Assembly: GCA_040751985.1 (NCBI GenBank)
Contig: JBFMFU010000072.1
Span: forward strand, 62,001-126,000
Direction: 5' to 3'
DNA from: Desulfoferula sp040751985
GTDB lineage: Bacteria; Desulfobacterota; Desulfarculia; Desulfarculales; Desulfarculaceae
Length of the DNA: 64,000 nucleotides
The notes beneath the pieces are model-generated. The model saw nothing but the letters and a program-made list of their open reading frames with translations. It had not been told where the DNA came from and did not search any database. The translations under genes and the position numbers were made by a program. This document shows positions 7,879 through 16,065 of this stretch, piece after piece; the first letter of the stretch is position 1; each line of letters begins with the position of its first letter.

Positions 7879-8868
7879 ATGACCAATCAGCTCAAGCCCA
7901 AGCCCATCCGGGCCCTGATCACCGGCGGCGCCGGCTTCATCGGCAGCCACTTGGCCCGGCACCTGCTGTCCCTGGGCCAGAAGGTGCAGATCATCGACGA
8001 CCTGTCCACCGGGGCCATGGACAACATCGAGGGCCTCAAGGCCAACCCCGACTTCGGCTACACCATCGCCGACATGCGCGAGGAGCCGCTGTTGGCCGAG
8101 CTGGTGGACGGCGCGGACGTGGTCTACCACCTGGCCGCGGCGGTGGGCGTGCGCCTGATCGTGGAGAGCCCGGTCAAGACCATCGAGACCAACGTGGGCT
8201 GCACCGAGGTGGTCTTGAAGCTGGCCAACAAGAAGCACAAGAAGGTCATCATCGCCTCCACCAGCGAGGTGTACGGCAAGAACGAGGCGGTGCCCTTCAA
8301 GGAGGACCACGACCTGGTGCTGGGCCCCACGGTCAAGGCCCGCTGGGCCTACGCCTGCTCCAAGGCCATCGACGAGTTCCTGGCCCTGGCCTATCACCGG
8401 GCGCGCAAGCTGCCGGTGGTGGTGGTGCGCCTGTTCAACACCGTGGGCCCGGGTCAGACCGGGCGCTACGGCATGGTGCTGCCCACCTTCGTGCGCCAGG
8501 CCCTGAGCGGCGAGCCCATCACCGTCTTCGGCGACGGCAACCAGAGCCGCTGCTTCTCCGAGGTGGGCGAGGTGGTGACGGCCCTGGCCGCCCTGGCCGC
8601 CGCCCCGGCGGCCGAGGGCGAGGTGGTCAACGTGGGCTCCAACCAGGAGATCAGCATCAAGGAGTTGGCCAAGCTGGTCAAGAAGCTGGCGGGCAGCAAG
8701 TCGCCCATCAAGCTGGTGCCCTACGAGGAGGCCTACGCCGAGGGCTTCGAGGACATGCCCCGCCGAGTGCCCGACGTGGGCAAGCTGCAGCGCCTGGTGG
8801 GCTTCACGCCCCAGATGGGCATCACCGAGATCGTGCAGTCGGTGATCCGCCACTACCGGGAGAGCTGA
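7879..8868 (+). CDS. NAD-dependent nucleotide-sugar epimerase/dehydratase (extended SDR)
   Basis: Residues 16-22 hold GGAGFIG, the NAD-binding GxxGxxG motif. Ser/Thr at 127-129 (ASTSEVYG) and Y158-xxx-K162 (YACSK) form the catalytic set of extended SDRs. Length (329) is normal for a UDP-sugar 4-epimerase, GDP-mannose dehydratase or UDP-xylose synthase type enzyme. The run KARWAYACSKAIDE resembles UDP-glucuronate decarboxylase-like members, but the substrate cannot be fixed from sequence. It sits just upstream of the WecA-like fusion gene, which suggests it supplies an activated sugar for a lipid-linked surface glycan. Confidence 0.88.
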   Translation: MTNQLKPKPIRALITGGAGFIGSHLARHLLSLGQKVQIIDDLSTGAMDNIEGLKANPDFGYTIADMREEPLLAELVDGADVVYHLAAAVGVRLIVESPVKTIETNVGCTEVVLKLANKKHKKVIIASTSEVYGKNEAVPFKEDHDLVLGPTVKARWAYACSKAIDEFLALAYHRARKLPVVVVRLFNTVGPGQTGRYGMVLPTFVRQALSGEPITVFGDGNQSRCFSEVGEVVTALAALAAAPAAEGEVVNVGSNQEISIKELAKLVKKLAGSKSPIKLVPYEEAYAEGFEDMPRRVPDVGKLQRLVGFTPQMGITEIVQSVIRHYRES

Positions 8869-8889
8869 CGTGCCCGCCGCAGGCGGCCT

Positions 8890-10647
8890 ATGAAACAGCT
8901 TTTCATCTTCGCCCTGGCCCTGGCCCTGGCCGCCGGGCTCACTCCCCTGATGGTTCTGATAGCCCGCCGCCTGGGCTGGGTGGTGCAGCCGCGGGAGGAC
9001 CGCTGGCACCGCAGGCCTACTGCGGTCTTCGGCGGGGTGGCCATCTACCTGGCCTTCATCGTGACCTTCGCGGCCGTAGGCCCCCGCGACCACCTCTCCC
9101 TGTCCCTGGCCGCCTGCGCCAGCGCCGTGTTCCTGCTGGGGCTCATCGACGACATCTTCGACCTCAAGCCCCAGATGAAGTTCCTGGGCCAGCTGTTGGT
9201 GGCCATCGCCGCCGTGACCCTGGGCCTGCGCTTCACCTTCCTGCCCTGGCCCTGGCTGAACGTGCCCCTGACCCTGCTGTGGCTGGTGGGGGTGACCAAC
9301 GCGGTCAACATCCTGGACAACATGGACGGGCTCTCCTCGGGGGTGACCCTGGTGGCCGCCTCCATCCTGGCGGTGATCAGCCTGATGCGCGGCTCGCCGG
9401 AGGTGGCCTTGACCGCCGCGGCCCTGGCCGGAGCGGCGGGCGGCTTTTTGATCTACAACTACAACCCGGCCCGCATCTTCATGGGCGACTGCGGCAGCCT
9501 GTTTTTGGGCTTCACCCTGGCCGGCTGCACCATCCTGGGCGCCGGCGGAGCCAGCCACCTGACCCTGTCCCTGTTGATCCCGGTGGGGGTGCTGGTGGTA
9601 CCCATCTTCGACACCACCCTGGTCACCTTCCAGCGCACCAGCCACGGCCGCTCCATCGCCCAGGGCGGCCGCGACCACTCCAGCCACCGCCTGGTGTTCC
9701 TGGGCCTCAGCGAGCGCAAGGCGGTGCTGGTCTTGATACTCATCAGCCTGGCCGGCGGCCTGGTCTCGTTCTGGCTGCAGTACGTCAGCGTGGCCGTGGC
9801 GGCGGTGGTGCTGGCCCTGGCGGTGGTGGTGTTCGTGTTCTTCGGGGTGTTCCTGGGCGGGGTGAAGGTCTACGACGCCAAGGCCCAGCCGGCCCACCGC
9901 TGGCGGAGCCCGCTGCTGGGCCGGGTGCTGCTGTACAAGAAGCAGATCCTGCAGATCCTGGCCGACCTCTTGCTGTTCGCCGCGGCCTACACCGCGGCCT
10001 GGCTGCTACGCTTCGAGGGCCACCTGTACCGCGACCAGATGGCCCTGCTGACCCACTCCCTGCCCTGGGTGCTGGCGGCCAAGATGCTGGCCCTGGGCCT
10101 GTTCGGAGTCTACCGCGGCGACTGGCGCTACGTGAGCGTGCACGCCATGATCCAGCTGGCCAAGGCCCTGCTGGTGGGATCGCTCATAGTGGTGGCGGCG
10201 ATCGCGGTGCTGTACCGCTTCCAGGGCTTCAGCCGCGCCTCCATGATCATCGACTTCATGCTCAGCTTCATGTTCCTGGCCGGCTGCCGCTTCCTGATCC
10301 GCATCTTCACCGAGGCCGTGGCCCACAAGAAGGGCGAGCCGGTGCTGATCATGGGGGCCGGCGACGGCGGGGAGATGCTGCTGCGCGAGCTACGCAACAA
10401 CCCCGCGCTGCCTTATCTGCCGGTGGGCTTCGTGGACGACGACCCGGCCAAGCAGGGGCTGGAGATTCACGGCATCAAGGTGCTGGGCACCCGGGCCGAC
10501 ATCCCGGCCCTGGCGGCCAAGCACCAGGTGCGGCGGGTGTTCATCGCCATCCTGTCCCGGCCCGAGGAGCGCTTCCAGGACGTGCACGAGGCCTGCGCGG
10601 CCAGCGGGGTGGAGTGCACCCGCATCCAGCCCATCATCAAGTTTTAG
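8890..10647 (+). CDS. WecA/TagO-like phosphoglycosyltransferase fused to a CapD-type membrane/Rossmann module
   Basis: Residues 1 to about 325 form a polytopic polyprenyl-phosphate sugar-1-phosphate transferase (MraY/WecA family). Its marks are LIDDIFD (85-91), NAVNILDNMDGL (137-148), FMGDCGS (197-203) and the cytosolic loop GGRDHSSHR (259-267). After a linker, residues 345-475 form a second set of membrane helices like the N-terminus of CapD/WbpM, followed by a nucleotide-binding fold starting GAGDGGE (489-495) and ending at 585. The C-terminal half lacks the SDR catalytic dehydratase domain of full CapD. It probably starts a lipid-linked glycan in the inner membrane. The role of the CapD-like half is open, perhaps substrate binding or regulation. 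The gene follows the epimerase by 21 bases. Confidence 0.85.
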   Translation: MKQLFIFALALALAAGLTPLMVLIARRLGWVVQPREDRWHRRPTAVFGGVAIYLAFIVTFAAVGPRDHLSLSLAACASAVFLLGLIDDIFDLKPQMKFLGQLLVAIAAVTLGLRFTFLPWPWLNVPLTLLWLVGVTNAVNILDNMDGLSSGVTLVAASILAVISLMRGSPEVALTAAALAGAAGGFLIYNYNPARIFMGDCGSLFLGFTLAGCTILGAGGASHLTLSLLIPVGVLVVPIFDTTLVTFQRTSHGRSIAQGGRDHSSHRLVFLGLSERKAVLVLILISLAGGLVSFWLQYVSVAVAAVVLALAVVVFVFFGVFLGGVKVYDAKAQPAHRWRSPLLGRVLLYKKQILQILADLLLFAAAYTAAWLLRFEGHLYRDQMALLTHSLPWVLAAKMLALGLFGVYRGDWRYVSVHAMIQLAKALLVGSLIVVAAIAVLYRFQGFSRASMIIDFMLSFMFLAGCRFLIRIFTEAVAHKKGEPVLIMGAGDGGEMLLRELRNNPALPYLPVGFVDDDPAKQGLEIHGIKVLGTRADIPALAAKHQVRRVFIAILSRPEERFQDVHEACAASGVECTRIQPIIKF

Positions 10648-10660
10648 GTTTGGGCGCATT

Positions 10661-10690
10661 TTGACAGAGCGCGCGCAGGGGGCATATCTT
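10661..10690 (+). promoter_or_regulatory. Predicted promoter of pgeF, implying a leaderless transcript
   Basis: TTGACA (10661-10666), an 18-base spacer and TATCTT (10685-10690). The A of the pgeF ATG is at 10697, seven bases after the -10, just where transcription should begin. No Shine-Dalgarno is present between the -10 and the ATG. Confidence 0.55.
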
Positions 10691-10696
10691 TAAGCC

Positions 10697-11440
10697 ATGC
10701 AGTCCCTCAGCCTCAACGGCCTCAAGCTCTACCAGTTCTCGGGCCTGGCCCGGCTGCCCGGCCTGCGGCACGCGGTGAGCACCCGGAACGGGGCCCCGGA
10801 CTCCGGCGGCCTGGACCTGGGCGGCAGCGACACGCCCCTGGCCGCGGAGGCCACGGCCCACCGGGAGCGGCTGCGCCGGGCCCTGGGCCTCAGGCGCCTG
10901 GTGTTCAACCGCCAGGTGCACGGCACGGATATCGTGGCCGTGAACGGCAGCGAGCCCAGTGCGGCGGCCGAGGCCGACGGCCTGGCCACGGACCAGCCCG
11001 GGGTGGGGCTCTTGATAAAGCAGGCCGACTGCCAGGCCGTGATCCTGGCCGCGCCCCAGCGCGGGGTGATCGCCAACCTGCACGTGGGCTGGCGGGGCAA
11101 CGCGGCCGGCCTGCCGGGCAAGGGCGTGGCCTTCCTAGGGGAGCGCTACGGCGTGGAGCCGGGGGAGCTGTACGCGGCCATCAGCCCTGGCCTGGGGGCC
11201 TGCTGCGGCCAGTTCGTCAACTGGCGCCGTGAGCTGCCCGCGTGGTTCCAGGAGTTCCGGGTGAACGAAGACCACTTCGACCTGGAGGCGGCCACCCGAG
11301 CCCAGCTCAGGGCCGCGGGGCTGCGGCCCGAGCGCATCGAGGTCAGCGGCCTGTGCACGGTCTGCGAGCCCGAGTTCTACTCCTTTCGCCGCGAGGGCCG
11401 CACCGGCCGCTTCGGCACCGTAGTGGCGTTGGTGGATTAG
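10697..11440 (+). CDS. pgeF: Peptidoglycan editing factor / YfiH-LACC1 family purine nucleoside phosphorylase
   Basis: The YfiH family (DUF152, LACC1-like) coordinates a metal with two His and one Cys, seen here in NRQVHGTDI, KQADCQAVIL and LHVGWRGN. The 247-residue length is typical. Family members act on purine nucleosides in vitro, and PgeF is proposed to correct errors in peptidoglycan precursors. It has its own promoter that appears leaderless. Its stop is directly followed by the GTG of pyrK, so it likely heads the pyrK-pyrD transcript. Confidence 0.88.
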   Translation: MQSLSLNGLKLYQFSGLARLPGLRHAVSTRNGAPDSGGLDLGGSDTPLAAEATAHRERLRRALGLRRLVFNRQVHGTDIVAVNGSEPSAAAEADGLATDQPGVGLLIKQADCQAVILAAPQRGVIANLHVGWRGNAAGLPGKGVAFLGERYGVEPGELYAAISPGLGACCGQFVNWRRELPAWFQEFRVNEDHFDLEAATRAQLRAAGLRPERIEVSGLCTVCEPEFYSFRREGRTGRFGTVVALVD

Positions 11441-12334
11441 GTGAGCGCAAGCCTGCGAGCCAAGGTGCTGGCCAACGAGTTGGTGGGGCGGGAAGTGTAT
11501 CTGCTGCGCCTGCGTGCGGCGCCCATCGCGGCCGCGGCCCGGCCGGGCCAGTTCGTGATGCTGCGCGTGGCGCCGGGCCCGGAGCCGCTCTTGGCGCGGC
11601 CCTTCTCGGTGCACGGCGTGGACGGCGAGGACCTGTTCGTCCTCTACCAGGTGCGCGGCCGGGGCACGGCGCTCTTGAGCCAGGCCGCGCCGGGCGACGA
11701 GCTAGTCATATGGGGGCCGTTGGGACGCGGTTTCGAGCTGCAGGCCCGGCGCCCGGCCCTGGTGGCCGGCGGCCTGGGCATCGCGCCATTGGGTTTTGTG
11801 GCAAGGAAATTAGAGGATAAAGGTATCCCCTTCCAACTCCTGTCCGGCGGCGCCACTCGGGAAGCCATAGAGGGTTTGGAAAAAAGGTTGGAGGCCTTGT
11901 TGCGGGGTAGGCTGGGGCGCGGTCCGGTGGACAAGTTAAGAAGCTTAGTAGCCGCCAAAACCAAAGCGTCCGGTTCCCTTTCTTCCTCGACCATTCCTTT
12001 TAGTGGAACCTGTACTAGCACGACTATCGACGGCAGCTACGGCGAAAAGGGAATGGTCACTCTTTCCCTTCAAAACTCTTTTTCCCTGCCCGCCGCATAC
12101 CGTCCCGACGCGGTGCTGGCCTGCGGGCCTTTGCCCATGCTCAAGGCCGTGGCGGGCATGTGCGCCGAAAAGAAAGTGCCCTGCCAGGTATCGCTGGAGG
12201 CGCCTATGGCCTGCGGGGTGGGGGCCTGCCTGGGCTGCGTGTTGCCCGCGGCCGCAGGCGGCTATGTGCGGGTCTGTCAGGAAGGGCCGGTGATGGATGC
12301 CGCGGCCCTGGACTGGGAAAGGATCGAGGCGTGA
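11441..12334 (+). CDS. pyrK: Dihydroorotate dehydrogenase electron-transfer subunit with an aberrant central segment
   Basis: PyrK carries FAD and a [2Fe-2S] cluster and passes electrons between PyrD and NAD in the 1B-type dihydroorotate dehydrogenase. The FAD-binding RPFSVHG and GGLGIAPLGF motifs and the cluster ligands CGVGACLGC ... VRVC are all present. The region of about residues 115-220 is odd. After LLSGGATREAI comes an insert of roughly 30 extra residues rich in K, S and T before the conserved DGSYGEKG. Its DNA drops sharply in GC (62 of 120 bases at 11941-12060, against 44 of 60 at 11701-11760). The frame stays open and the downstream ACGP and cysteine motifs are intact, so it is probably functional. 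Confidence 0.85.
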   Translation: MSASLRAKVLANELVGREVYLLRLRAAPIAAAARPGQFVMLRVAPGPEPLLARPFSVHGVDGEDLFVLYQVRGRGTALLSQAAPGDELVIWGPLGRGFELQARRPALVAGGLGIAPLGFVARKLEDKGIPFQLLSGGATREAIEGLEKRLEALLRGRLGRGPVDKLRSLVAAKTKASGSLSSSTIPFSGTCTSTTIDGSYGEKGMVTLSLQNSFSLPAAYRPDAVLACGPLPMLKAVAGMCAEKKVPCQVSLEAPMACGVGACLGCVLPAAAGGYVRVCQEGPVMDAAALDWERIEA

Positions 12335-12724
12335 AGAGCGGCATGGACTGGCGCCTGGCCCTGGGCCTGTGCGCCCTGAGCTGGGGGGTGTGGGGCTTTC
12401 TGGGCCGGCTGAGCGCCACCCGCCTGGGCTGGCCCACGACCGCGGTGCTGGGCTACCTGGCCGGGGCCGCGGTGATCGCCGCGGTGCTGGGGCCCGGCCC
12501 TGCCCGCCCTGGCCTACGGCCTGTGCGGCTCGTTGGGCGCGGTGTTCTTCGTGCAGGCCCTGGAGGGCGGCCCGGCGGTGCTGGTGGCCCCTTTGAGTGA
12601 GCTTTACCTGGTGGTGACGGTGCTCCTAGCCGTGTTCTTCCTGGGTGAGAGCCTGGGCCCCAAGCGGCTGCTGGGCCTGGTCTTCATGCTGGGCGGCGCG
12701 GCCCTGCTGGCCACGGAGAGGTGA
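12331..12724 (+). pseudogene. Frameshifted single-domain EamA-type transporter
   Basis: A GTG at 12331 overlaps the pyrK stop and opens a frame reading SGMDWRLALGLCALSWGVWGFLGRLSA, the first helix of a small EamA/DMT protein. The EamA sequence leaves this frame near 12490-12510 and resumes in another (LPALAYGLCGSLGAVFFVQALEGGPAVLVAP) through to ATER at 12724. The total length is not a multiple of three, and about 20 residues normally found between the halves are missing, as expected from a small deletion. No single frame gives a full protein. A sequencing error in the GC-rich junction is possible. The next gene starts inside its stop codon. Confidence 0.7.
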
Positions 12725-13392
12725 GGATGGACGAGCCCCTGGAGAGCTTTCTGGAGCCGGCCGAGGGCATCCAATGCGCGGAGCCCGAGGTGCTGGCCCT
12801 GGCCCGGCAGGTGGCCCGGGGCAGCCGTAACGACGTGGTGGCGGCCCAACGCCTGTTCGAGTTCGTGCGCGACACGGTGCGCTACAGCGTGCAGGTGCCC
12901 TTCGACGACATAGCCGACTATCTGGCCCTGAACACCCTGGCTAGGGGCTGGGGCTACTGCGTGCAGAAGTCGGCCCTACTCTGCGCCCTGGCCCGGTCCC
13001 TGGGCATCCCGGCCCGCCTGGGCTACGCCGACATAAGAAACCAGATCCTGCCCCCGGCCATGACCGCCATGCTGGGCGGCGACGTGCTCTACTACCACTG
13101 CTTCGCCGAGTGGTGGATCGGCGGACAGTGGTGCAAGGCCACACCCAGCTTCGACCGCCAGCTGACCGAGGAGCGCGGCTGGCGGCTGGTGGAGTTCGTG
13201 CCCGGCCAGGACCTCTTGCTGCCGGCCACGGACTTGGCCGGCCGGCCGCACGTGAGCTATCTGCGCTACCACGGTTGGCGGCGGGAGGTGCCCCTGGCCG
13301 AGATGCGGCGGGCCTGGGTGGAGACCATGGGCGAAGCGGGCCTCCAGGCCTGGCGGGACCAGTCCCAGGGCCCGGTGCGGAGGCTGGCGTGA
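12721..13392 (+). CDS. Transglutaminase-like superfamily protein
   Basis: The papain-like triad of the transglutaminase-like fold is visible: C80 in GYCVQKSALLCALARSLGIPAR, H126 in YYHCFAEW and D145 in TPSFDR. The protein has 223 residues and no signal peptide, so it acts in the cytoplasm. Bacterial members are usually cysteine proteases or amidases; the substrate is unknown. The start is GTG at 12721 or ATG at 12727. The pyrD GTG overlaps its stop, so the gene lies inside the pyrK-pyrD operon. Confidence 0.85.
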   Translation: MRMDEPLESFLEPAEGIQCAEPEVLALARQVARGSRNDVVAAQRLFEFVRDTVRYSVQVPFDDIADYLALNTLARGWGYCVQKSALLCALARSLGIPARLGYADIRNQILPPAMTAMLGGDVLYYHCFAEWWIGGQWCKATPSFDRQLTEERGWRLVEFVPGQDLLLPATDLAGRPHVSYLRYHGWRREVPLAEMRRAWVETMGEAGLQAWRDQSQGPVRRLA

Positions 13393-14324
13393 GCGCGCCG
13401 CGCATGAAGGTAAAGGTGGGCGGGCTGGAGTTGGCCAACCCGGTGCTGGCCGCCAGCGGCACCTTCGGCTACGGCCGCGAGTACAGCCCCTACCTGGCGC
13501 CAGGGGCCATCGGCGGGCTGGTGACCAAGGGCGTGAGCCTGCGGCCGCGGCAGGGCAACCCGCCCCCGCGCATCGTGGAGACCGCCTGCGGCATGCTCAA
13601 CGCCATTGGCCTGGCCAACGTGGGCGTGGAGGAGTTCATCAAGGACAAGCTGCCTTGGCTGGCCCAGCAGCCGGCGGCGGTGGTGGTGAACCTCTACGGC
13701 GAGAGCGAGGACGAGTTCGCCGAGCTGGCCGGCCGCCTGGGCGGACAGCCCGGCGTGGACGCCCTAGAGCTGAACGTCTCCTGCCCCAACGTCAAGGCCG
13801 GGGGCATGGCCTTTGGCTGCGACGCGGGCGCGGTGGGCCGGGTCACTGCCGCGGCGAAGGCCGCCGCCGGCGCCACGCCGGTGTGGGTCAAGCTGACGCC
13901 CAACGTGGCCGAGCCAACGCCCATGGCCCTGGCCGCGGCCCAGGCCGGCGCCTCGGCGGTCTGCCTGATCAACACCCTGCTGGCCCTGGCCATCGACGCC
14001 CGCACCCGCCGGCCCCGCCTGGCCAACGTGGTGGGCGGGCTCTCCGGCCCGGCCATCAAGCCGGTGGGCCTGCGCATGGTCTGGCAGGCCGCCGCGGCCC
14101 TGCGCCGGGCCCATCCCCAGGTGGACGTGGTGGGCATCGGCGGCATCATGAGCGGGGTGGACGCGGCCGAGTATATGATCGCCGGGGCCAGGGCGGTGCA
14201 GGTGGGCACGGCCAGCTTCACCGAGCCCGGCGCGGCCGGGCGGGTGGCCGCGGAACTGGCCGCCTTCTGCGCCGAACAGAATCTAACCGAGGTGAATGAG
14301 TTGGTGGCCAGCCTGCAGACCTAA
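13389..14324 (+). CDS. pyrD: Dihydroorotate dehydrogenase, class 1B catalytic subunit
   Basis: PyrD oxidises dihydroorotate to orotate with FMN. The class 1B marks are present: the catalytic cysteine in LELNVSCPNVKAGG, NPVLAASGTFGYG near the N-terminus and the FMN phosphate loop IGGIMSGVDAAEYMIAGA near the C-terminus. The presence of pyrK two genes upstream confirms the 1B type, which uses NAD rather than quinone. The GTG at 13389 overlaps the previous stop; an ATG at 13404 is an alternative start. Length (311) is normal. Confidence 0.95.
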   Translation: MSAPRMKVKVGGLELANPVLAASGTFGYGREYSPYLAPGAIGGLVTKGVSLRPRQGNPPPRIVETACGMLNAIGLANVGVEEFIKDKLPWLAQQPAAVVVNLYGESEDEFAELAGRLGGQPGVDALELNVSCPNVKAGGMAFGCDAGAVGRVTAAAKAAAGATPVWVKLTPNVAEPTPMALAAAQAGASAVCLINTLLALAIDARTRRPRLANVVGGLSGPAIKPVGLRMVWQAAAALRRAHPQVDVVGIGGIMSGVDAAEYMIAGARAVQVGTASFTEPGAAGRVAAELAAFCAEQNLTEVNELVASLQT

Positions 14325-14336
14325 AGGAGGCGAGAC

Positions 14337-14771
14337 ATGGCCCTGACGCCCGAGGTGCGCGCCGAGGTGCGCATCACCCTGGAGAGCATGCTGGAGGCCT
14401 ACGGCCGCGGCGACCTGGACGAGGTGATGAGCTACTACCTGGAGGACGACTCCATCGTGGGCTTCGGCACCGGGGCCGACGAGCGCAACCTGGGCTGGCA
14501 GGAGCACCGCGCCCAGATACAGCGCGACCTGGCCCAGAGCAACCAGCGCCAGGTGGTGCTGGACTGGTTCAAGGCCGACGGCCTGGGCGAGGTGGCCTGG
14601 GCCGCGGTGGAGTGCAGCGCCTGGGCCCAGACCGAGGCCGGGGAGTTCCGGGGCCGGCTGCGGGGCAGCTTCGTGCTGGTCAAGCGCGGCCGGGCCTGGA
14701 AGATCGTGCTCAGCCACGCCAGCCTGCCCCTGGCCAGCCAGGCCGAGGGCCAGAGCTTCCCCAGCACCTAA
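14337..14771 (+). CDS. NTF2-like / SnoaL-like protein
   Basis: The 144-residue sequence has the NTF2-like cone-fold pattern: an N-terminal helix pair (TLESMLEAYGRGDLDEVMSYYLEDDSIVGFGTG) and a C-terminal strand pair (GRLRGSFVLVKRGRAWKIVLSHASL). It resembles the DUF4440/SnoaL_3 group of ligand-binding or small-enzyme proteins with no fixed reaction. A strong AAAGGAGG lies 7 bases before the ATG. It follows pyrD by 12 bases and is probably co-transcribed. Confidence 0.75.
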   Translation: MALTPEVRAEVRITLESMLEAYGRGDLDEVMSYYLEDDSIVGFGTGADERNLGWQEHRAQIQRDLAQSNQRQVVLDWFKADGLGEVAWAAVECSAWAQTEAGEFRGRLRGSFVLVKRGRAWKIVLSHASLPLASQAEGQSFPST

Positions 14772-14797
14772 ACTTGCCGCACGCCGAGGAGGGAGCC

Positions 14798-15202
14798 ATG
14801 AGCGCCCACATGCACCACGCCCACCTGTTCGCCAGCGACATCAACGCGGCCGTCGCCTTTTACCGGGACCTGCTGGGCGGCGAGGTGGTGGCGGACCTGC
14901 AGATGGCCGGGGCGCGCAACGTGTTCATGAAGCTGGGGCGCGGCCGCCTGCACTTCTACGACCAGCCGCCCAAGGACCAGGGCCGCGGGGCCGTGCACCA
15001 CCTGGGCATCCTGGTGGAGGACCTGGAGGCCACGGTGCAGCGCCTGAAGGCCGCCGGGGTGGCCCTCAAGAAGCCCATCAGCGACTATGGCCTGTGGAAG
15101 TACGTGATGGTGCCGGCCCCGGACGGAGTGCTCCTGGAGCTGTTCCACTTTGACCCGGCCCAGGTGCCGCCCCAGATGCGCGACTACTTTTTTATGGACT
15201 GA
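14798..15202 (+). CDS. VOC (glyoxalase/bleomycin resistance) superfamily protein
   Basis: A 134-residue vicinal-oxygen-chelate fold protein with two beta-alpha-beta units: MHHAHLFASDINAAVAFYRDLLGG, then VHHLGILVEDLEATVQRLKAAGV, ending PDGVLLELFHFD. Metal ligands are likely the histidines in HAHLF and VHHLG and the glutamate in LLELF. The reaction is unknown. GAGGAGG precedes the ATG at 14798. It closes the operon that begins upstream of pyrK. Confidence 0.82.
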   Translation: MSAHMHHAHLFASDINAAVAFYRDLLGGEVVADLQMAGARNVFMKLGRGRLHFYDQPPKDQGRGAVHHLGILVEDLEATVQRLKAAGVALKKPISDYGLWKYVMVPAPDGVLLELFHFDPAQVPPQMRDYFFMD

Positions 15203-15388
15203 GACGCAGCGCGGCTGCGCGGGGCCGGTGCGCCTTAAGAAAAATAGGGATGGCGCGGCGACCCCGGCCGATTATGGCCGCCGAGCCGGCCCCGCCGCGC
15301 CCAGCCGCCACGGACTCTCTCCCCGCCCGCCCGCCCCTCTGGACCAGACGGTCCGTGGCCGTGGCCTCGGCACGACCCCCGAAAATTT
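15203..15388. other. Convergent intergenic region with small hairpin
   Basis: Between the plus-strand VOC gene and the minus-strand DUF2905 gene. CGCAGC (15205-15210) and GCTGCG (15214-15219) form a hairpin right after the VOC stop. No clear T-run follows, so it is at best a weak terminator. Nothing else is recognised. Confidence 0.4.
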
Positions 15389-15634
15389 TCAGCGCCGGAA
15401 GATCCAGAACAGCAGGGTGAGCACGGCGCTGATGATCAGGCTGGTGGCGAGGGGAAAGTAGAAGCCGAAGCGCTCGCCCTTGTAGTTGATGTCGCCGGGC
15501 AGGTGCCCCAGCCAACCCAGCCAGCTTACCTTGGGCCCCAGCCAGAGCAGGGCCCCCACGCCCGCCAGCACCAGCCCCAAGACGAACAGCAGCTTGCCCA
15601 GGTAGGGGAGCATCATCGCCTCCATGGCCTCCAT
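15389..15634 (-). CDS. DUF2905 family small membrane protein
   Basis: The 81-residue protein has two membrane helices around a conserved centre: GKLLFVLGLVLAGVGALLWLG, then WLGHLPGDINYKGERFGFYFPLATSLIISAVLTLLFWIFRR. The LPGDI and FYFPLATSLIIS motifs are diagnostic of DUF2905. Function is not known. In-frame ATGs at 15634, 15625, 15616 and 15613 are possible starts; the last two (MMLPYLGK) fit the usual family length best. Confidence 0.85.
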   Translation of the reverse strand: MEAMEAMMLPYLGKLLFVLGLVLAGVGALLWLGPKVSWLGWLGHLPGDINYKGERFGFYFPLATSLIISAVLTLLFWIFRR

Positions 15635-15738
15635 TGTATCCCAGGACCGGGCGCGGGCAAGGGCGGCAAATGCCCCGGCCGGGAGCCGGGGCGGGGGAGG
15701 TTGGTTGGTCCGCCCGTCCCGGCCGGGGCATGGGTGCG

Positions 15739-16065
15739 TTAGGAGGCAGGGCCGGCCTCGGCGCGGGGGCCCTGGGCCGCGCCCAGGATCTTGAGCTTCA
15801 CCGCCGCGGGCAGGCGCAGCTTGTTCTCCCGCGTGCAGGGCACCTCGGCCAGGCCCAGGGGGCTGGTGACGCCCTGCCAGTCCAGCAGGATGTAGTCCAG
15901 CACCTCGTCGTTGAGCGAACCCTCGCGTCCGGCCGCGCCGCCGGGCTGGCGGCGCTCCAGGGCCAGCAGGGCGGCCGAGTCGATGCGCCGCAGGGTGAAG
16001 GTCGCGCCCTCTATCTCCAGGCTGAAGCGCTCCTCGGGGTCGATGATCTGGATTCCCTGGCTCAC
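15739..16065 (-). CDS. Small protein resembling phage tail-assembly chaperones (paralogue 1)
   Basis: A 108-residue protein not recognised with certainty. It aligns by eye with the next gene upstream: RFSLEIEGATFTLRRIDSAALLALERRQ against RLSLSLAGSTLFYRRLSLGALAAIERQQ, and LDYILLDWQGVTSPLG against AHVLLGWQGVRDAAG. A mid-protein helix ending in ERR/ERQ, then an I..LV.W.GV..xxG segment and a C-terminal helix, is the pattern of phage tail-assembly chaperone-like proteins. No other phage genes are nearby. It overlaps the upstream gene by 4 bases. Confidence 0.55.
   Translation of the reverse strand: MSQGIQIIDPEERFSLEIEGATFTLRRIDSAALLALERRQPGGAAGREGSLNDEVLDYILLDWQGVTSPLGLAEVPCTRENKLRLPAAVKLKILGAAQGPRAEAGPAS

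Noticed and set aside
7576..9897. Very long open frame on the minus strand opposite the zinc-ribbon, epimerase and WecA-like genes
   Set aside because: Its product is His/Gln/Gly-rich and low in complexity, and the plus-strand genes have full domain matches; it is a GC-driven shadow.
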